From NCBI RefSeq assembly GCF_024158745.1, contig NZ_JAMZAW010000002.1:372001-436000 (forward strand): a DNA stretch of 64,000 bases, in the 5' to 3' direction. The notes under the pieces are model-generated. The model saw nothing but the letters and a program-made list of their open reading frames with translations. It did no database searches and was not told the DNA's origin. Positions 8,245 to 16,899 of the stretch are shown here, in pieces. The position numbers and the translations under genes were made by a program. How positions within the stretch are numbered: position 1 is the stretch's first letter; every line of letters begins with the position of its first letter. This DNA is from Paenibacillus tyrphae (GTDB lineage: Bacteria; Bacillota; Bacilli; Paenibacillales; NBRC-103111).

Positions 8245-8631
8245 CTATATCACCTCCATCTTGAGATTAATATCCCTTGGTGTCGTTGACCCTTGCAAGA
8301 GGTACTTAGCGAATAGAACCTTTTTCCCGCTTGTCTCCTCCAATTCGATGCGGCATTCAAGTACCTGTTCAATCCATCTATCCCCAACACGCGACAAAGT
8401 TGCTTTTGCTTCTGCTTCGGCCTTCTTCTTGTTTTCGTCGTTAAAAGGCCTGGATAGATACATTTGCAGTCGACCCCCGTAATCAGTGAAGAACACACTT
8501 TCACCCGAGTCTGTGATCAACTGAAGGTATGCTTGCTGATCGACGTTGTCTTCTCCACTAACCGTAGCAAGGTTATCTCCTTCCCAGACGAACTCACCAT
8601 TCAAAATCAAAAAATCAGCCCCAAAATTCAT
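8245..8631 (-). CDS. XkdS-like baseplate protein (DUF2634)
   Basis: A 128-residue protein with the DUF2634 features: an LATVSGEDNVDQQAYLQLIT-type beginning, a YGGRLQ-like loop, and a C-terminal YLLQGSTTPRDINLKMEV segment. It corresponds to gp25-like wedge proteins of contractile tails. It overlaps the XkdR gene by four bases upstream and ends two bases before xkdT, as in PBSX-type operons. Confidence 0.88.
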   Translation of the reverse strand: MNFGADFLILNGEFVWEGDNLATVSGEDNVDQQAYLQLITDSGESVFFTDYGGRLQMYLSRPFNDENKKKAEAEAKATLSRVGDRWIEQVLECRIELEETSGKKVLFAKYLLQGSTTPRDINLKMEVI

Positions 8632-8906
8632 ACTTCACCACCATCCAAGAGCCCTAATACGACATACTGTTCATCACCGTGATCCCCACGTACTACCGCA
8701 GCAAGAACCTCTTGGTCCATTTTATAGGGCCAAGCAGGTTCATTCACTCGTAACACGCGGCACCATCCTGTCTCTGTGCCCCATGGCTCGATTACAAGTT
8801 TCAGGCTTCTAGTGTTTTGATCTACAGCTGCGACCATGGCAAATACGATCGGTGATTGAGGTAGTGCGTCGTCCATCGATCTTCTCTGATTAGAAAAGAA
8901 ATTCAT
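8628..8906 (-). CDS. XkdR-like baseplate protein (DUF2577)
   Basis: A 92-residue protein with a beta-rich DUF2577-like core ending in VAAVVRGDHGDEQYVVLGLLDGGEV. Length and position between the gpD-like XkdQ and XkdS match PBSX. Four-base overlaps on both sides point to coupled translation of the baseplate genes. Confidence 0.85.
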   Translation of the reverse strand: MNFFSNQRRSMDDALPQSPIVFAMVAAVDQNTRSLKLVIEPWGTETGWCRVLRVNEPAWPYKMDQEVLAAVVRGDHGDEQYVVLGLLDGGEV

Positions 8907-10027
8907 CCGAACGTCCCTCCTTCTTCAAGCGGAAGATTGGTGAAAGTAACTTCGGATCGAATACCTTCATCCTTTGAGCCCGTGATCGATACTTTAGGAA
9001 CAAAGTAGTTGCCATTAAGCCCCTGACCAGCACCAGATATTGCAATCTTCCGGTCGTTCGATAACTCTGGAAACCAATCGGTTGAAAATGACCCATAGAC
9101 CTGATTTTTTGAAAGCTCCGCCAAAATTGCTCTGGCCTGCTGTTGACATTGGTCGCGAGTCCGATTCGGGTAATAGTAACGAAGGGTGTACTTATGTCCG
9201 CTACTCGAACCCCGCATCGTAGCCTTCTCGATGATTCGCCGACCACCTTTCTTTTTTCCAGGAGCCCATGAGATCACCTCGACGGTCAAGTTCCTTGCAG
9301 CGTTCGGAGCTCGTTCGATTCGAAACGGCTCGTCAATATTGAATCCCCATGAGAAAGGGATTGGCTCAAGATCAAATCCGGGCAGTTCACTGTTTGGACC
9401 AAAGAACCATTCTTTTCCCTTCACTCGTGTGGTGAATTCCTCTGCCTGAGCCAAATATAAAACAAAGTCCCAATGTGAGACCTCTCGCTTCATATTGACG
9501 TGGTCGTCCTTGGCGTACTCACCGATCAGTTTTGATGTCTCCTCTGGTACCACAGGGGTCAACCCGTGCTGCATCGCAATTTGTTTGAATGCCGCTGTGC
9601 TAGTCAAGTTTTGCCACTTTGCCGTCTCCTTGAAGTCGAATGGCCGGGATGCATAGGATCGACCGCGAATCAAAACTATTTCCCCCTGCTGCTTTGAAAA
9701 ATCCCATGTCGGGTGATCCATCGGCCCCTCTATCAACAAAGATAAAGGTCCTTCTCCTTCAAAGCCGGCTTCTATGGAGAGGATTGCAGCACCGGTGACG
9801 AGGTCAGCCGATCTGTCTGGACCGCTGAAAAGCAACTCATCTCTCGGCTGCTCAGATACCTCCCAAGGTAATGTGATATCGAATGTATCAACAGCTCCAA
9901 GACCATTCAGATCTACAGAAAAACTGATCCAATCATTCACCCGACGGCCATTGATGGTTATACTTACGATAGGTTTGCCAGTAGGTCGGAACGGACCCGA
10001 CCGATTAATGAGTGGATCTCTAAACAT
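8903..10027 (-). CDS. Baseplate hub protein, XkdQ/gpD-like
   Basis: A 374-residue protein. The first 100 residues resemble the gpD/XkdQ beta-barrel start (ITINGRRVNDWISFSVDLNGLGAVDTFDITLP). Later segments include LTVEVISWAPGKKKG and YYYPNRTRDQCQQQARAILAELSKNQ, typical of late-control D proteins that form the trimeric hub under the tail tube. The C-terminus has the common KVSITGSKDEGIRSEVTF ending. It overlaps the LysM gene by eight bases. Confidence 0.88.
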   Translation of the reverse strand: MFRDPLINRSGPFRPTGKPIVSITINGRRVNDWISFSVDLNGLGAVDTFDITLPWEVSEQPRDELLFSGPDRSADLVTGAAILSIEAGFEGEGPLSLLIEGPMDHPTWDFSKQQGEIVLIRGRSYASRPFDFKETAKWQNLTSTAAFKQIAMQHGLTPVVPEETSKLIGEYAKDDHVNMKREVSHWDFVLYLAQAEEFTTRVKGKEWFFGPNSELPGFDLEPIPFSWGFNIDEPFRIERAPNAARNLTVEVISWAPGKKKGGRRIIEKATMRGSSSGHKYTLRYYYPNRTRDQCQQQARAILAELSKNQVYGSFSTDWFPELSNDRKIAISGAGQGLNGNYFVPKVSITGSKDEGIRSEVTFTNLPLEEGGTFG

Positions 10028-10616
10028 TTATCTTCAACTCCATTCCCGGCAAAATCCAATTAGGTCCTACGGTCAGAACATCGAGATTGTCCTGATATAT
10101 TTGCTCTACGAGATTCGCGTTCTTGCCTGCCGTCTCCCTTCTAGCTATTTTCCACAACGTATCTCCATCCTTTACGACATAGGTCTTCCCTTGTTGCTTT
10201 GAAGAAGATTCGGCATACTGAACTGCGGCCTTGTCTATGGAATCTACCAGTTGTGCGGCAGACTTCTGGCGTAGATCAACAACGTGAATTAGGGTGATTG
10301 TGAAAGGAATTCTTGTGTCGCTTTTGTAATCCGGGTAGAAATCCTTGATTACGATCGGAAAGGAAAATTTGTCGCAAGAGAACTCAACTGGCTTCCCGGC
10401 GGTTCTCATCAAGCCGAGAGTCATCATGCGATCGTAAGCGTCCTCTCCGATGAACATACCGCTCCATGTAATCGGGCGATATGACGGCCCCATGTCTTGG
10501 ATTGAAACACTCCCCCCGGGAAAAGGACGGATCGCTAACATCTGCTCTCCGCCGCGGTTTATGAAGTCCGGCTTTTCCCAGTCTTTCAACTCAAATTCAC
10601 CTATAGCCACTCGCAT
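10020..10616 (-). CDS. LysM-domain baseplate protein (XkdP-like)
   Basis: A 198-residue protein with an N-terminal phage module (residues 1-120, with WSGMFIGEDAYDRM) and a C-terminal LysM domain (about 143-196: YVVKDGDTLWKIA ... NWILPGMELKI). It corresponds to XkdP, which links the tape measure end and hub in PBSX-type tails; the LysM domain probably binds peptidoglycan or stabilises the hub. It begins four bases downstream of the tape-measure stop. Confidence 0.9.
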   Translation of the reverse strand: MRVAIGEFELKDWEKPDFINRGGEQMLAIRPFPGGSVSIQDMGPSYRPITWSGMFIGEDAYDRMMTLGLMRTAGKPVEFSCDKFSFPIVIKDFYPDYKSDTRIPFTITLIHVVDLRQKSAAQLVDSIDKAAVQYAESSSKQQGKTYVVKDGDTLWKIARRETAGKNANLVEQIYQDNLDVLTVGPNWILPGMELKINV

Positions 10617-10619
10617 GGA

Positions 10620-13600
10620 TCAATACCCCCTTGCTAGGCCGCGGGCGCCGATTGTCAGGTTTGCTCGCTGAGACTCGGAATTAAGCATTGTATTTACCTC
10701 TCGTTTTAATCGAGCAAGCAGGGCGTCGGTATTTTCTCCTGGTTGTTGGTGGATCTCAATGTTAAAGCCACCGTTTATAACAGTACCTCCACCATTAGCA
10801 GGCGGTCTATTTACAGAAATACCACTTCCGCCTCGCCCAGCTCCTTGTACCTGTACTGCACTAAAAAGAGACTCGGAAGCATTCTTCACGAGCCCTACCT
10901 GATCCATGATGCCGATCGCGACGCCTTGGGTAATGTTGTTGCCTTTCTCCTTCATTACGCGAGAAGGAGAATTTATACCTGCTTTCTTCGTGAACGGATC
11001 TTTCACATACTCATCCCAGAGCTGCCCCATGGTAGTTTTGACATTTTCCCAAGAGTCTTTAATACCATTGACCAGTCCATCGACAATGTCCAAGCCCCAC
11101 TGTTTCGCTGCTTCTTTCCATGTGCCAGCAAGCTTCATAATACCTTCCCAACCCTCGCTGAAGAGCCGCTTTATGTCGGACCATAGATTTGAACCCATCT
11201 CTTTCATTGCTTCCCATGCCCCGGACCAATCGCCCCTAAGAACCTTTAATCCGATCTTAATCATGCCGGTAATGTAGTCCCACCAGAAGGCAATGACATT
11301 TTTAATATTCGTCCAGGCAACCTCAACAACCTCAGAAACCGTGCTCCATGTGAGTTTCATCGTAGCCCAGATTACTTTCCCAGCAAATTCAATCCCTATC
11401 CAGATGTTTTTCAAATTGTACAGGACGACATCACGAATCCCGGGCCAGATGAAGCTTATAAAATTCCAAATGGTGGTGAGGTAAGCTTTAACGCTTTGCC
11501 ACCAAAAATTTGCCACACCACCGACTATATATTTTATATCCGGCCAAACCTCATTCGTAAAAGCTGATATCTGGGACCACGCACTTTTCAACGTGTTCCA
11601 TACTTCCCGGACGGGTCCGGATACAGATGGTCCAATACTACCCCAAGCAGAAGCAATGCCGCTTTTCACCTTTTCCCAGATGCCCGAGGAATATCCAGGG
11701 ATGCCCGACCAGGTCGAGGTTATCGATCCCCATAAAGAAGAAAGACCGCTCATAACGCCGCCAAACATATCTTTTCCCCACTGTTTAGCTGCGTCAACTG
11801 CGGTACCAAAGACGCGTGTTATTCCGGAAAGACCGTCGGTAAAGAGCTGCTTTACATTGGACCATAGCTTTGAAGTTGTTTCTTTCATAGCATCCCCGGC
11901 ACCCGCCCAGTCCCCTTGCAGTAGCTTCACGCCAACTTTCACGATTCCGGATATAAAGTCAACCGTAAGCTTGATATAGTCCTTAATCAGCGTCCATACG
12001 ACGATGGCTTCTTCCTTGACGATGGTCCAAACGAATTTGAGGGTGTACCAAATCGCCATTGCCGTAGTCTTTATCTCAAACCACATGAATTTTATGTGAA
12101 TTGAGACGATGGCGCTAATGTACGGCCACACGTCCGAAACAATGCTTTTTACTTGGGGCCATATCTCATTGAAAAACGACGCTATGGAGCTGAATCCGCC
12201 AATCACTGAGCTCTTTATTTCGCTTGCAGCACCTGTGATATGGGGTTTTATTGTATCCCATACCGACACGGTTGCTGATTTCACAGAGTCCCATACGCCG
12301 CTTACATAAGGACTGATGGAGTCCCAATTCTTGTATATGAGGTATGCAGCCCCGGCAATGGCTCCAATTGCTGCAACAACACCGCCGCTGATGAGAGCGA
12401 TTGTCCCAAGTCCACCTACAGCAGCCACGGCCGTAGACAAGGCCCCAAAGGCTGCTACAGCTACGGTAATCGCTCCACCGATTGCAAGAAAGGCAGTCGC
12501 CCCCAATGCTACTGCAGTCACCATTTTGATGATTTGAGGGTGTTCTTTTGCCCAAGGTATCACGCCCTCAAGGACATTCTTCAAGGCAGATAGAGCAGCC
12601 TTCGCTGGCTCTAAAAAAGGGTCGCCAAATACCCGCTTTACTACGCTCCACGTTTCCGCGAAGGATTCTGCAATGCTCTTGGTATTTTGCATCTGTAGGT
12701 CAACTTGCTGATACATATCGAGCTGGTTGCTGACGTTACCCTTGATGTCTGAGTAAACCTGACTTTGGTTCGCTAATGCGAGCGCAGTGTTTTTCCCTTG
12801 CTCCAGAAATACCTTACTCATCATGTTTTGGAACTGGTCAGGTCTGAATTTTTTGGACGTCTCCTGTAAAGTATTGAAAAGGAAGTCTGAGCCTTTGATC
12901 TTTCCGGACTCATTGAAAAAGATGCTGGATCCGTCACCCTTCAACCAGCCGAGCTCCGCCATTGCTTCCTTCTGTTTCTTTGTATGTGGGATCAGTCGAT
13001 CCAAGAAGTCCTTAGTAAATGTGCCGGCGGACCCTCCATCTTTCGTATAGGTCCCCGTGGCTGCCACTAGGAGCGCTGTGTCCTCTGGGGTCATCCCGAG
13101 AGTTCCAGCTACACCCGAAGCCGTCAGCATACCAGGAATTAAGCTCTTCATGTCCATTGTGGAAGCAGCTGCGGTTTTAGCGTAAAAGTTTACCGCTTCA
13201 AGGGTCCGGTCTCCATTCATATTGAAGGCAGCCTTCTGTTTAGCAATGAAGTCACCAGAAGACTGAGGATCGATGTCTCCCAGCTGGGCGGAGTACATCG
13301 CCGCCGTCAAGCCGGAGTAATTATATTTTCCTTTCGTGTCTTTTGTGCCAAGAATGAACTCCTTATCAATGCCACCTCTCAACATGCCGAGAGATGTTTC
13401 AGCCGCGGCTTTATCGCTGAATTTCGTTGCGATCCCCAACTTCTCGAAGCCGAGCGTTAGGTCATCCAGAGTTTGTTTAATTTCTCCAGCTTTTGTTTTG
13501 TCCAGCAGGTCCTTTCCGAACGCCGCCATTTTAACGTTCGTCATGACATCCTCAAAATCAGCTGCTGCTTTTGTTGCCCCTATAACTGCATCGGTTACAG

Positions 13601-13793
13601 CGTTAAAGCCAAGGGCCCCGGCCACTCCAACAGCGCCTCCAACCCAGCCCATTGTCTTGAAACTCTCCATTTTCTTCTTGGCGTCGTCAGAGGCTTTTTC
13701 CATCAGCTTAAAATTGCCGATGATTCCCTTAATACCAGATGAAATATGATCGGCCAAAGATATGCTAATCGCTAGATCAAGGATAGAACTCAA
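10620..13793 (-). CDS. Tail tape-measure protein
   Basis: A 1,057-residue protein, the longest in the prophage, Ala/Gly/Trp-rich with a TP901-type N-terminal region (about 60-370), a hydrophobic stretch near 430-490, then long helical repeats and a conserved ending (INSPSRVMKEKG near the C-terminus). It sets tail length. I chose a TTG start at 13793: AAAGGAGGT lies seven bases upstream and the product then begins SSILDLAISISLADHISSG. The in-frame ATG at 13859 would run through the terminator hairpin. Two modules (about 545-685 and 750-911) are clear internal duplicates, each with KVLRGDW/KLLQGDW and AAKQWG motifs. Confidence 0.92.
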   Translation of the reverse strand: MSSILDLAISISLADHISSGIKGIIGNFKLMEKASDDAKKKMESFKTMGWVGGAVGVAGALGFNAVTDAVIGATKAAADFEDVMTNVKMAAFGKDLLDKTKAGEIKQTLDDLTLGFEKLGIATKFSDKAAAETSLGMLRGGIDKEFILGTKDTKGKYNYSGLTAAMYSAQLGDIDPQSSGDFIAKQKAAFNMNGDRTLEAVNFYAKTAAASTMDMKSLIPGMLTASGVAGTLGMTPEDTALLVAATGTYTKDGGSAGTFTKDFLDRLIPHTKKQKEAMAELGWLKGDGSSIFFNESGKIKGSDFLFNTLQETSKKFRPDQFQNMMSKVFLEQGKNTALALANQSQVYSDIKGNVSNQLDMYQQVDLQMQNTKSIAESFAETWSVVKRVFGDPFLEPAKAALSALKNVLEGVIPWAKEHPQIIKMVTAVALGATAFLAIGGAITVAVAAFGALSTAVAAVGGLGTIALISGGVVAAIGAIAGAAYLIYKNWDSISPYVSGVWDSVKSATVSVWDTIKPHITGAASEIKSSVIGGFSSIASFFNEIWPQVKSIVSDVWPYISAIVSIHIKFMWFEIKTTAMAIWYTLKFVWTIVKEEAIVVWTLIKDYIKLTVDFISGIVKVGVKLLQGDWAGAGDAMKETTSKLWSNVKQLFTDGLSGITRVFGTAVDAAKQWGKDMFGGVMSGLSSLWGSITSTWSGIPGYSSGIWEKVKSGIASAWGSIGPSVSGPVREVWNTLKSAWSQISAFTNEVWPDIKYIVGGVANFWWQSVKAYLTTIWNFISFIWPGIRDVVLYNLKNIWIGIEFAGKVIWATMKLTWSTVSEVVEVAWTNIKNVIAFWWDYITGMIKIGLKVLRGDWSGAWEAMKEMGSNLWSDIKRLFSEGWEGIMKLAGTWKEAAKQWGLDIVDGLVNGIKDSWENVKTTMGQLWDEYVKDPFTKKAGINSPSRVMKEKGNNITQGVAIGIMDQVGLVKNASESLFSAVQVQGAGRGGSGISVNRPPANGGGTVINGGFNIEIHQQPGENTDALLARLKREVNTMLNSESQRANLTIGARGLARGY

Positions 13794-13816
13794 CTTAATA
13801 CCTCCTTTCAAGCAAA

Positions 13817-13841
13817 TAAAAAAGGCCATCGTAAGATGACC
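13817..13841 (-). terminator. Intrinsic terminator upstream of the tape-measure gene
   Basis: Read on the minus strand, GGTCATC-TTAC-GATGGCC forms a stem with one G-T pair and is followed directly by six Ts. It lies between the chaperone frameshift ORF and the ribosome binding site of the tape-measure gene, so it would cut or attenuate transcription inside the late operon. Confidence 0.75.
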
Positions 13842-13846
13842 TAGCT

Positions 13847-13889
13847 GCTTCCTGAGCAAGCGAGAGTCATTCTCCCAGGCTCAGGAAGC
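13847..13889 (-). repeat. Perfect 11-bp inverted repeat after the GT stop codon
   Basis: GCTTCCTGAGC (13847-13857) and GCTCAGGAAGC (13879-13889) are exact inverted repeats around a 21-base loop that itself contains GAGA/TCTC arms. The hairpin sits eight bases after the GT stop and six bases before the terminator. It could slow RNA decay or block ribosomes from reaching the tape-measure site. Confidence 0.7.
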
Positions 13890-13896
13890 CCTCCGA

Positions 13897-14372
13897 TTAT
13901 GTATCAGAGGACGCCCGTTCGTTCCATTCGTTTGTGATGATAATAGATGCAAAGACCTCAACTTCATCAAACCCCAGTGATTCGCTGAAAGAGATCCCCG
14001 CCCCGGATGCCAGCGCTAGTTCGATTCGTTGTCTGAACCATCGCTGTTCTGCAAGTTTTTTGCTGCTTCATCTAATTTCTTTTGAGTATCTGCCGGCAGG
14101 GATTTTTTCTCAAGTTCATTCCATTCGTCGTATGTGAAGTTGTCCATCAACTCATAGATTCCGGTCAAATCATCCGGTGTTTTAACTTTTTCACCATCAA
14201 TAGACTCTATCGATACAATGGTCGTTACCGCTACTGTGGACATGATGCTTCCGAGGTTCTGACCGCCTTCACCAATACTGCTTGCGAGCAACCGCCTTTC
14301 AATGAAATGATGTTGACCTTTTTTCTCACGCAGCCCGACTTTTTTACCTGTGGAAAGTGTAATTTCTCTCAT
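13897..14372 (-). CDS. Tail assembly chaperone, -1 frameshifted form (gpGT-like)
   Basis: Translation of the G frame reaches GCA AAA AAC. Slipping back one base at A AAA AAC continues as CTT GCA GAA CAG and stays open to a TAA at 13897-13899, giving a 158-residue fusion. The new part contains RIELALASGAGISFSESLG and IIITNEWNERASSDT, a compact domain typical of T extensions that bind the tape measure. Length arithmetic works only with a single -1 shift. Automated callers would miss this part, since no start codon precedes it. Confidence 0.85.
14016..14372 (-). CDS. Tail assembly chaperone, unshifted form (gpG/XkdN-like)
   Basis: A 118-residue acidic protein between the tube and tape-measure genes, the position of gpG in lambda and xkdN in PBSX. 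It carries MREITLSTGKKVGLREKKG at the start and an acidic, Asn/Ser-rich tail. I chose the ATG at 14372, which has AGGAGG nine bases upstream; the longer in-frame start at 14399 overlaps the tube gene by 14 bases. It should be made in excess over the frameshifted GT product and coat the tape measure during tail assembly. Confidence 0.85.
   Translation of the reverse strand: MREITLSTGKKVGLREKKGQHHFIERRLLASSIGEGGQNLGSIMSTVAVTTIVSIESIDGEKVKTPDDLTGIYELMDNFTYDEWNELEKKSLPADTQKKLDEAAKNLQNSDGSDNESN
14055..14061 (-). promoter_or_regulatory. Slippery heptamer A AAA AAC for -1 frameshifting
   Basis: On the minus strand the heptamer AAAAAAC sits in the G frame as xxA AAA AAC, the X XXY YYZ pattern of -1 programmed frameshifting. 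It is 13 codons before the G stop, leaving ample overlap between frames. Confidence 0.85.
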
Positions 14373-14385
14373 GAATTCGTTCCTC

Positions 14386-14820
14386 CTATTGTTTGACACG
14401 CCGTGTCGCGTGCCAGTTCAAATTGTTAGTGATCGGTTTACTCCCGCCATCAGACGAACGTTTATATCCGTCGAACGTAACTTCTTCATACTTGTACTTA
14501 CGAACGGTGCCATCCTTATAGGTTTCAGAGGTAAAAATAACAAATTTCAGGGTGCCGCCAAATTGGTCTTGATATTGCTGTTTCAAGTCAACAATATCGT
14601 CGTATGCTGTATTTGGAGATTGGCCTTCGATCGTTCCTTTCCAGCCGCTTTGCAGCACTTGTCGATGCTCAGTTTCTTCGCCGACAGGATGTTTCTTTTC
14701 CTCGCTGGTAATCTCCTCAACTGACCATTTCAAGATCTCAGGAGACTTTTGTAGAGCATTACCCCGTTCGTCTGTGAAAGCGATAATTAACTTCTTTCCG
14801 AGCAGGCCATCTTGTGCCAT
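14386..14820 (-). CDS. Tail tube protein (XkdM-like)
   Basis: A 144-residue protein following the sheath gene at a distance of three bases. It is rich in beta strands, with WKGTIEGQSPNTAYDDIVDLKQQYQDQFGG in the middle and a YKYEEVTFDGYKRSS segment, as in XkdM core tail proteins of contractile tails. It forms the inner tube inside the sheath. Position and length match the family. Confidence 0.85.
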   Translation of the reverse strand: MAQDGLLGKKLIIAFTDERGNALQKSPEILKWSVEEITSEEKKHPVGEETEHRQVLQSGWKGTIEGQSPNTAYDDIVDLKQQYQDQFGGTLKFVIFTSETYKDGTVRKYKYEEVTFDGYKRSSDGGSKPITNNLNWHATRRVKQ

Positions 14821-14823
14821 AGG

Positions 14824-16356
14824 TTACTTCACCTCCACGTTCGTTCCGCCTTGGAAGTTCAAGAGAATCCATTCCGCGGTGTTGTAGTGCTTAACCTTGA
14901 TATTTTGGACAAACTGATCGATAGCGGTTGCCTTCGAATCAAAGGTAATTGAATATGCATCAATTTTGCTGGTTTCGAGAGGATTCACCGGCTTGACTAA
15001 ATTATCAAAAAATGTCCGGATTCTCCGCTCTGCATCATCTTTCATTTTCTTGGTCAGCGCCTTCCCTTGCCATGGCGCCGCGACTGCCTCAAGAGCTTTT
15101 TCGATCCAGCTATTCAGCCGGCGCTTGTTCACTTTTCGGTTTTCATCATCCCGAATTACATCCCCAGCTACATCTGTTAAGGCGAGGGTGTAATCATTCG
15201 CCATGCGCCAAGCCAAGGAACCGTCTCCAACGGCCGACGGTTTGAGTTGAAAGGCTGCGATTTGATTCGTGTAAAGAGTCGTGTAATCGTCCAGGTCAAT
15301 CCCCTGATCTGAACCAACAATCCAAGGACATTCAATTGCGAGACCGGAGTCCTCGACATTTCCGATAGCATGAACGATCGCAGACAAGCATGCACCCGAG
15401 ATCCATTGCCCCCCAACCGATTTATACCGGCCGTATACCATTTGCATGAAGTCAGTATCGAATGTTTTCCGGTATGCGGTGGCTGCGCTGACCGTATTTG
15501 CCGTTCCCTGTCCGCAGTAAGTCATGCAGTTGTATTTCTCGCCAAATACCTTCAATGCTGCATCGGCTGCTGCAGAAGAGTAGTCGATGAAGGCGACATC
15601 CGAAACTACGTTTCCGACAAGCTCCAAAAGTTTCAGACCGGTCCTTACACCTGTTCCGGAATCAACTGTTCCAATCCGATCGGCATCGGTTAGAACTGCG
15701 CCATTACTACCTCCAGTAAGTTGCGTCTTTGCTTTTACCGCAGGAATAGCCTGGGCTCGCGTTGCTGCTGCTGATTTCATGTCTGTGACGATGAAATGTT
15801 CACTTGCAGCATTTACGACCTTCTCCGCAAATCGAGCATCTGCCGTATCCATGCTCAAGTTGTCGTATGTTTCCATTCCGCCGATATCGGACCCCAGTAT
15901 TAACTTGAAAGTCCCAGCCGTGGTTCCATCCTGCACCTCAACCGTAAAGATATTCGCATATGTGCCCGGCCCAGCTTTCGGACTCACTTTCAATGTGTCT
16001 GCCGGTGTGGCTTGACGGTCTTTTAGGGTTATGGATGCCGTAGCATAGCCGGCACCAAGCACCCTCGCAAATACCGCTTTTTTAACACGTGCGCGGTCTA
16101 GATGATCAAGTAAGGCGTTACCTTTTGCTGTTGTTGTGGTTAAACCGAGAATCGGCGCCGCAATTTCAGCTAACCGTTTACTCGGCGTCTCGCTGATCAT
16201 CACATATTGATTTACCGGCCCACGATCAAATTCCCCTACAAAACCAAGGACAAAATCGCTCGTAGCCGTATCATCTGACTGCGGAACGGCCAGCTCATTG
16301 ATGTATAGCCCCGGAGGGAAGCCGGCTAAAGATTTAGCTCCTCGAAGAATAGTCAA
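14824..16356 (-). CDS. Contractile tail sheath protein (XkdK-like)
   Basis: A 510-residue protein with the sheath layout: N-terminal GLYINELAVPQSDDTATSDFVLGFVGEFDRGPVN, a central insertion region, then GGQWISGACLSAIVHAIGN, an AWRMANDYTLALTDV segment and the C-terminal handshake region with VNKRRLNSWIEKALEAVAAPWQGK. Its presence shows the phage is a myovirus. It is followed by the tube gene, as in PBSX. Confidence 0.93.
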   Translation of the reverse strand: MTILRGAKSLAGFPPGLYINELAVPQSDDTATSDFVLGFVGEFDRGPVNQYVMISETPSKRLAEIAAPILGLTTTTAKGNALLDHLDRARVKKAVFARVLGAGYATASITLKDRQATPADTLKVSPKAGPGTYANIFTVEVQDGTTAGTFKLILGSDIGGMETYDNLSMDTADARFAEKVVNAASEHFIVTDMKSAAATRAQAIPAVKAKTQLTGGSNGAVLTDADRIGTVDSGTGVRTGLKLLELVGNVVSDVAFIDYSSAAADAALKVFGEKYNCMTYCGQGTANTVSAATAYRKTFDTDFMQMVYGRYKSVGGQWISGACLSAIVHAIGNVEDSGLAIECPWIVGSDQGIDLDDYTTLYTNQIAAFQLKPSAVGDGSLAWRMANDYTLALTDVAGDVIRDDENRKVNKRRLNSWIEKALEAVAAPWQGKALTKKMKDDAERRIRTFFDNLVKPVNPLETSKIDAYSITFDSKATAIDQFVQNIKVKHYNTAEWILLNFQGGTNVEVK

Positions 16357-16371
16357 CAGAAATCAACTCCT

Positions 16372-16899
16372 CTATTCAATTTTGAATTTCAATTTCGATA
16401 CATCGATGGACTGCACTCTCTCTTCGGTGATGAGTTTCCCACGGCATCGATAGGTTGCATCACATTGGTACAAGTCCGGTTCTCCACGCGGCGGCATTGG
16501 TGGAGCTTCAAGAAATATTTGCATGGACTCGCCCCATTTATCACCCGGGATAACTAGTTCGTTATCCATCTCGACGTAAGCCATGAAAGCAGTGGAGAGT
16601 CGCTGCGCGATCCCCGGCTTTGCCCCATAGAAGGATACTTGAATCAGATAATCAAAACGACATGACTCCGTTCCCACAGTGTAGGTGCCGTCTCCGTTGT
16701 TAATCAGACCATGCGGTTCATATTCCCGCATCAGGGCCTTTTCAACGGTTCCGCTGACCTGGACAATATGTGCTGCCGGCAGTTGCTTTTTGAACACTGT
16801 CGGATCAGGATCGCCGTCTAGCACAGGAAAGTCTTTACCATGGACTTTCACCATTGCAGCAGCCAATGCTTCATACGTGGAGACTAATGGATCTCTCAT
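16372..16899 (-). CDS. Tail terminator/neck protein (position-based)
   Basis: A 175-residue protein just upstream of the sheath gene. It has alternating alpha/beta sequence with AAHIVQVSGTVEKALMREYEPHGL and FDYLIQVSFYGAKPGIAQRLSTAFMAYVE, reminiscent of tail-terminator folds that cap the tube end. No firm family is recognisable, so the call rests on gene order (connector, gp10-like, terminator, sheath). It overlaps the gp10-like gene by four bases. Confidence 0.65.
   Translation of the reverse strand: MRDPLVSTYEALAAAMVKVHGKDFPVLDGDPDPTVFKKQLPAAHIVQVSGTVEKALMREYEPHGLINNGDGTYTVGTESCRFDYLIQVSFYGAKPGIAQRLSTAFMAYVEMDNELVIPGDKWGESMQIFLEAPPMPPRGEPDLYQCDATYRCRGKLITEERVQSIDVSKLKFKIE

Noticed and set aside
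10620-13859. Longer tape-measure start at 13859
   Set aside because: It would translate through the terminator and hairpin; the TTG at 13793 has an AAAGGAGGT site at ideal distance.
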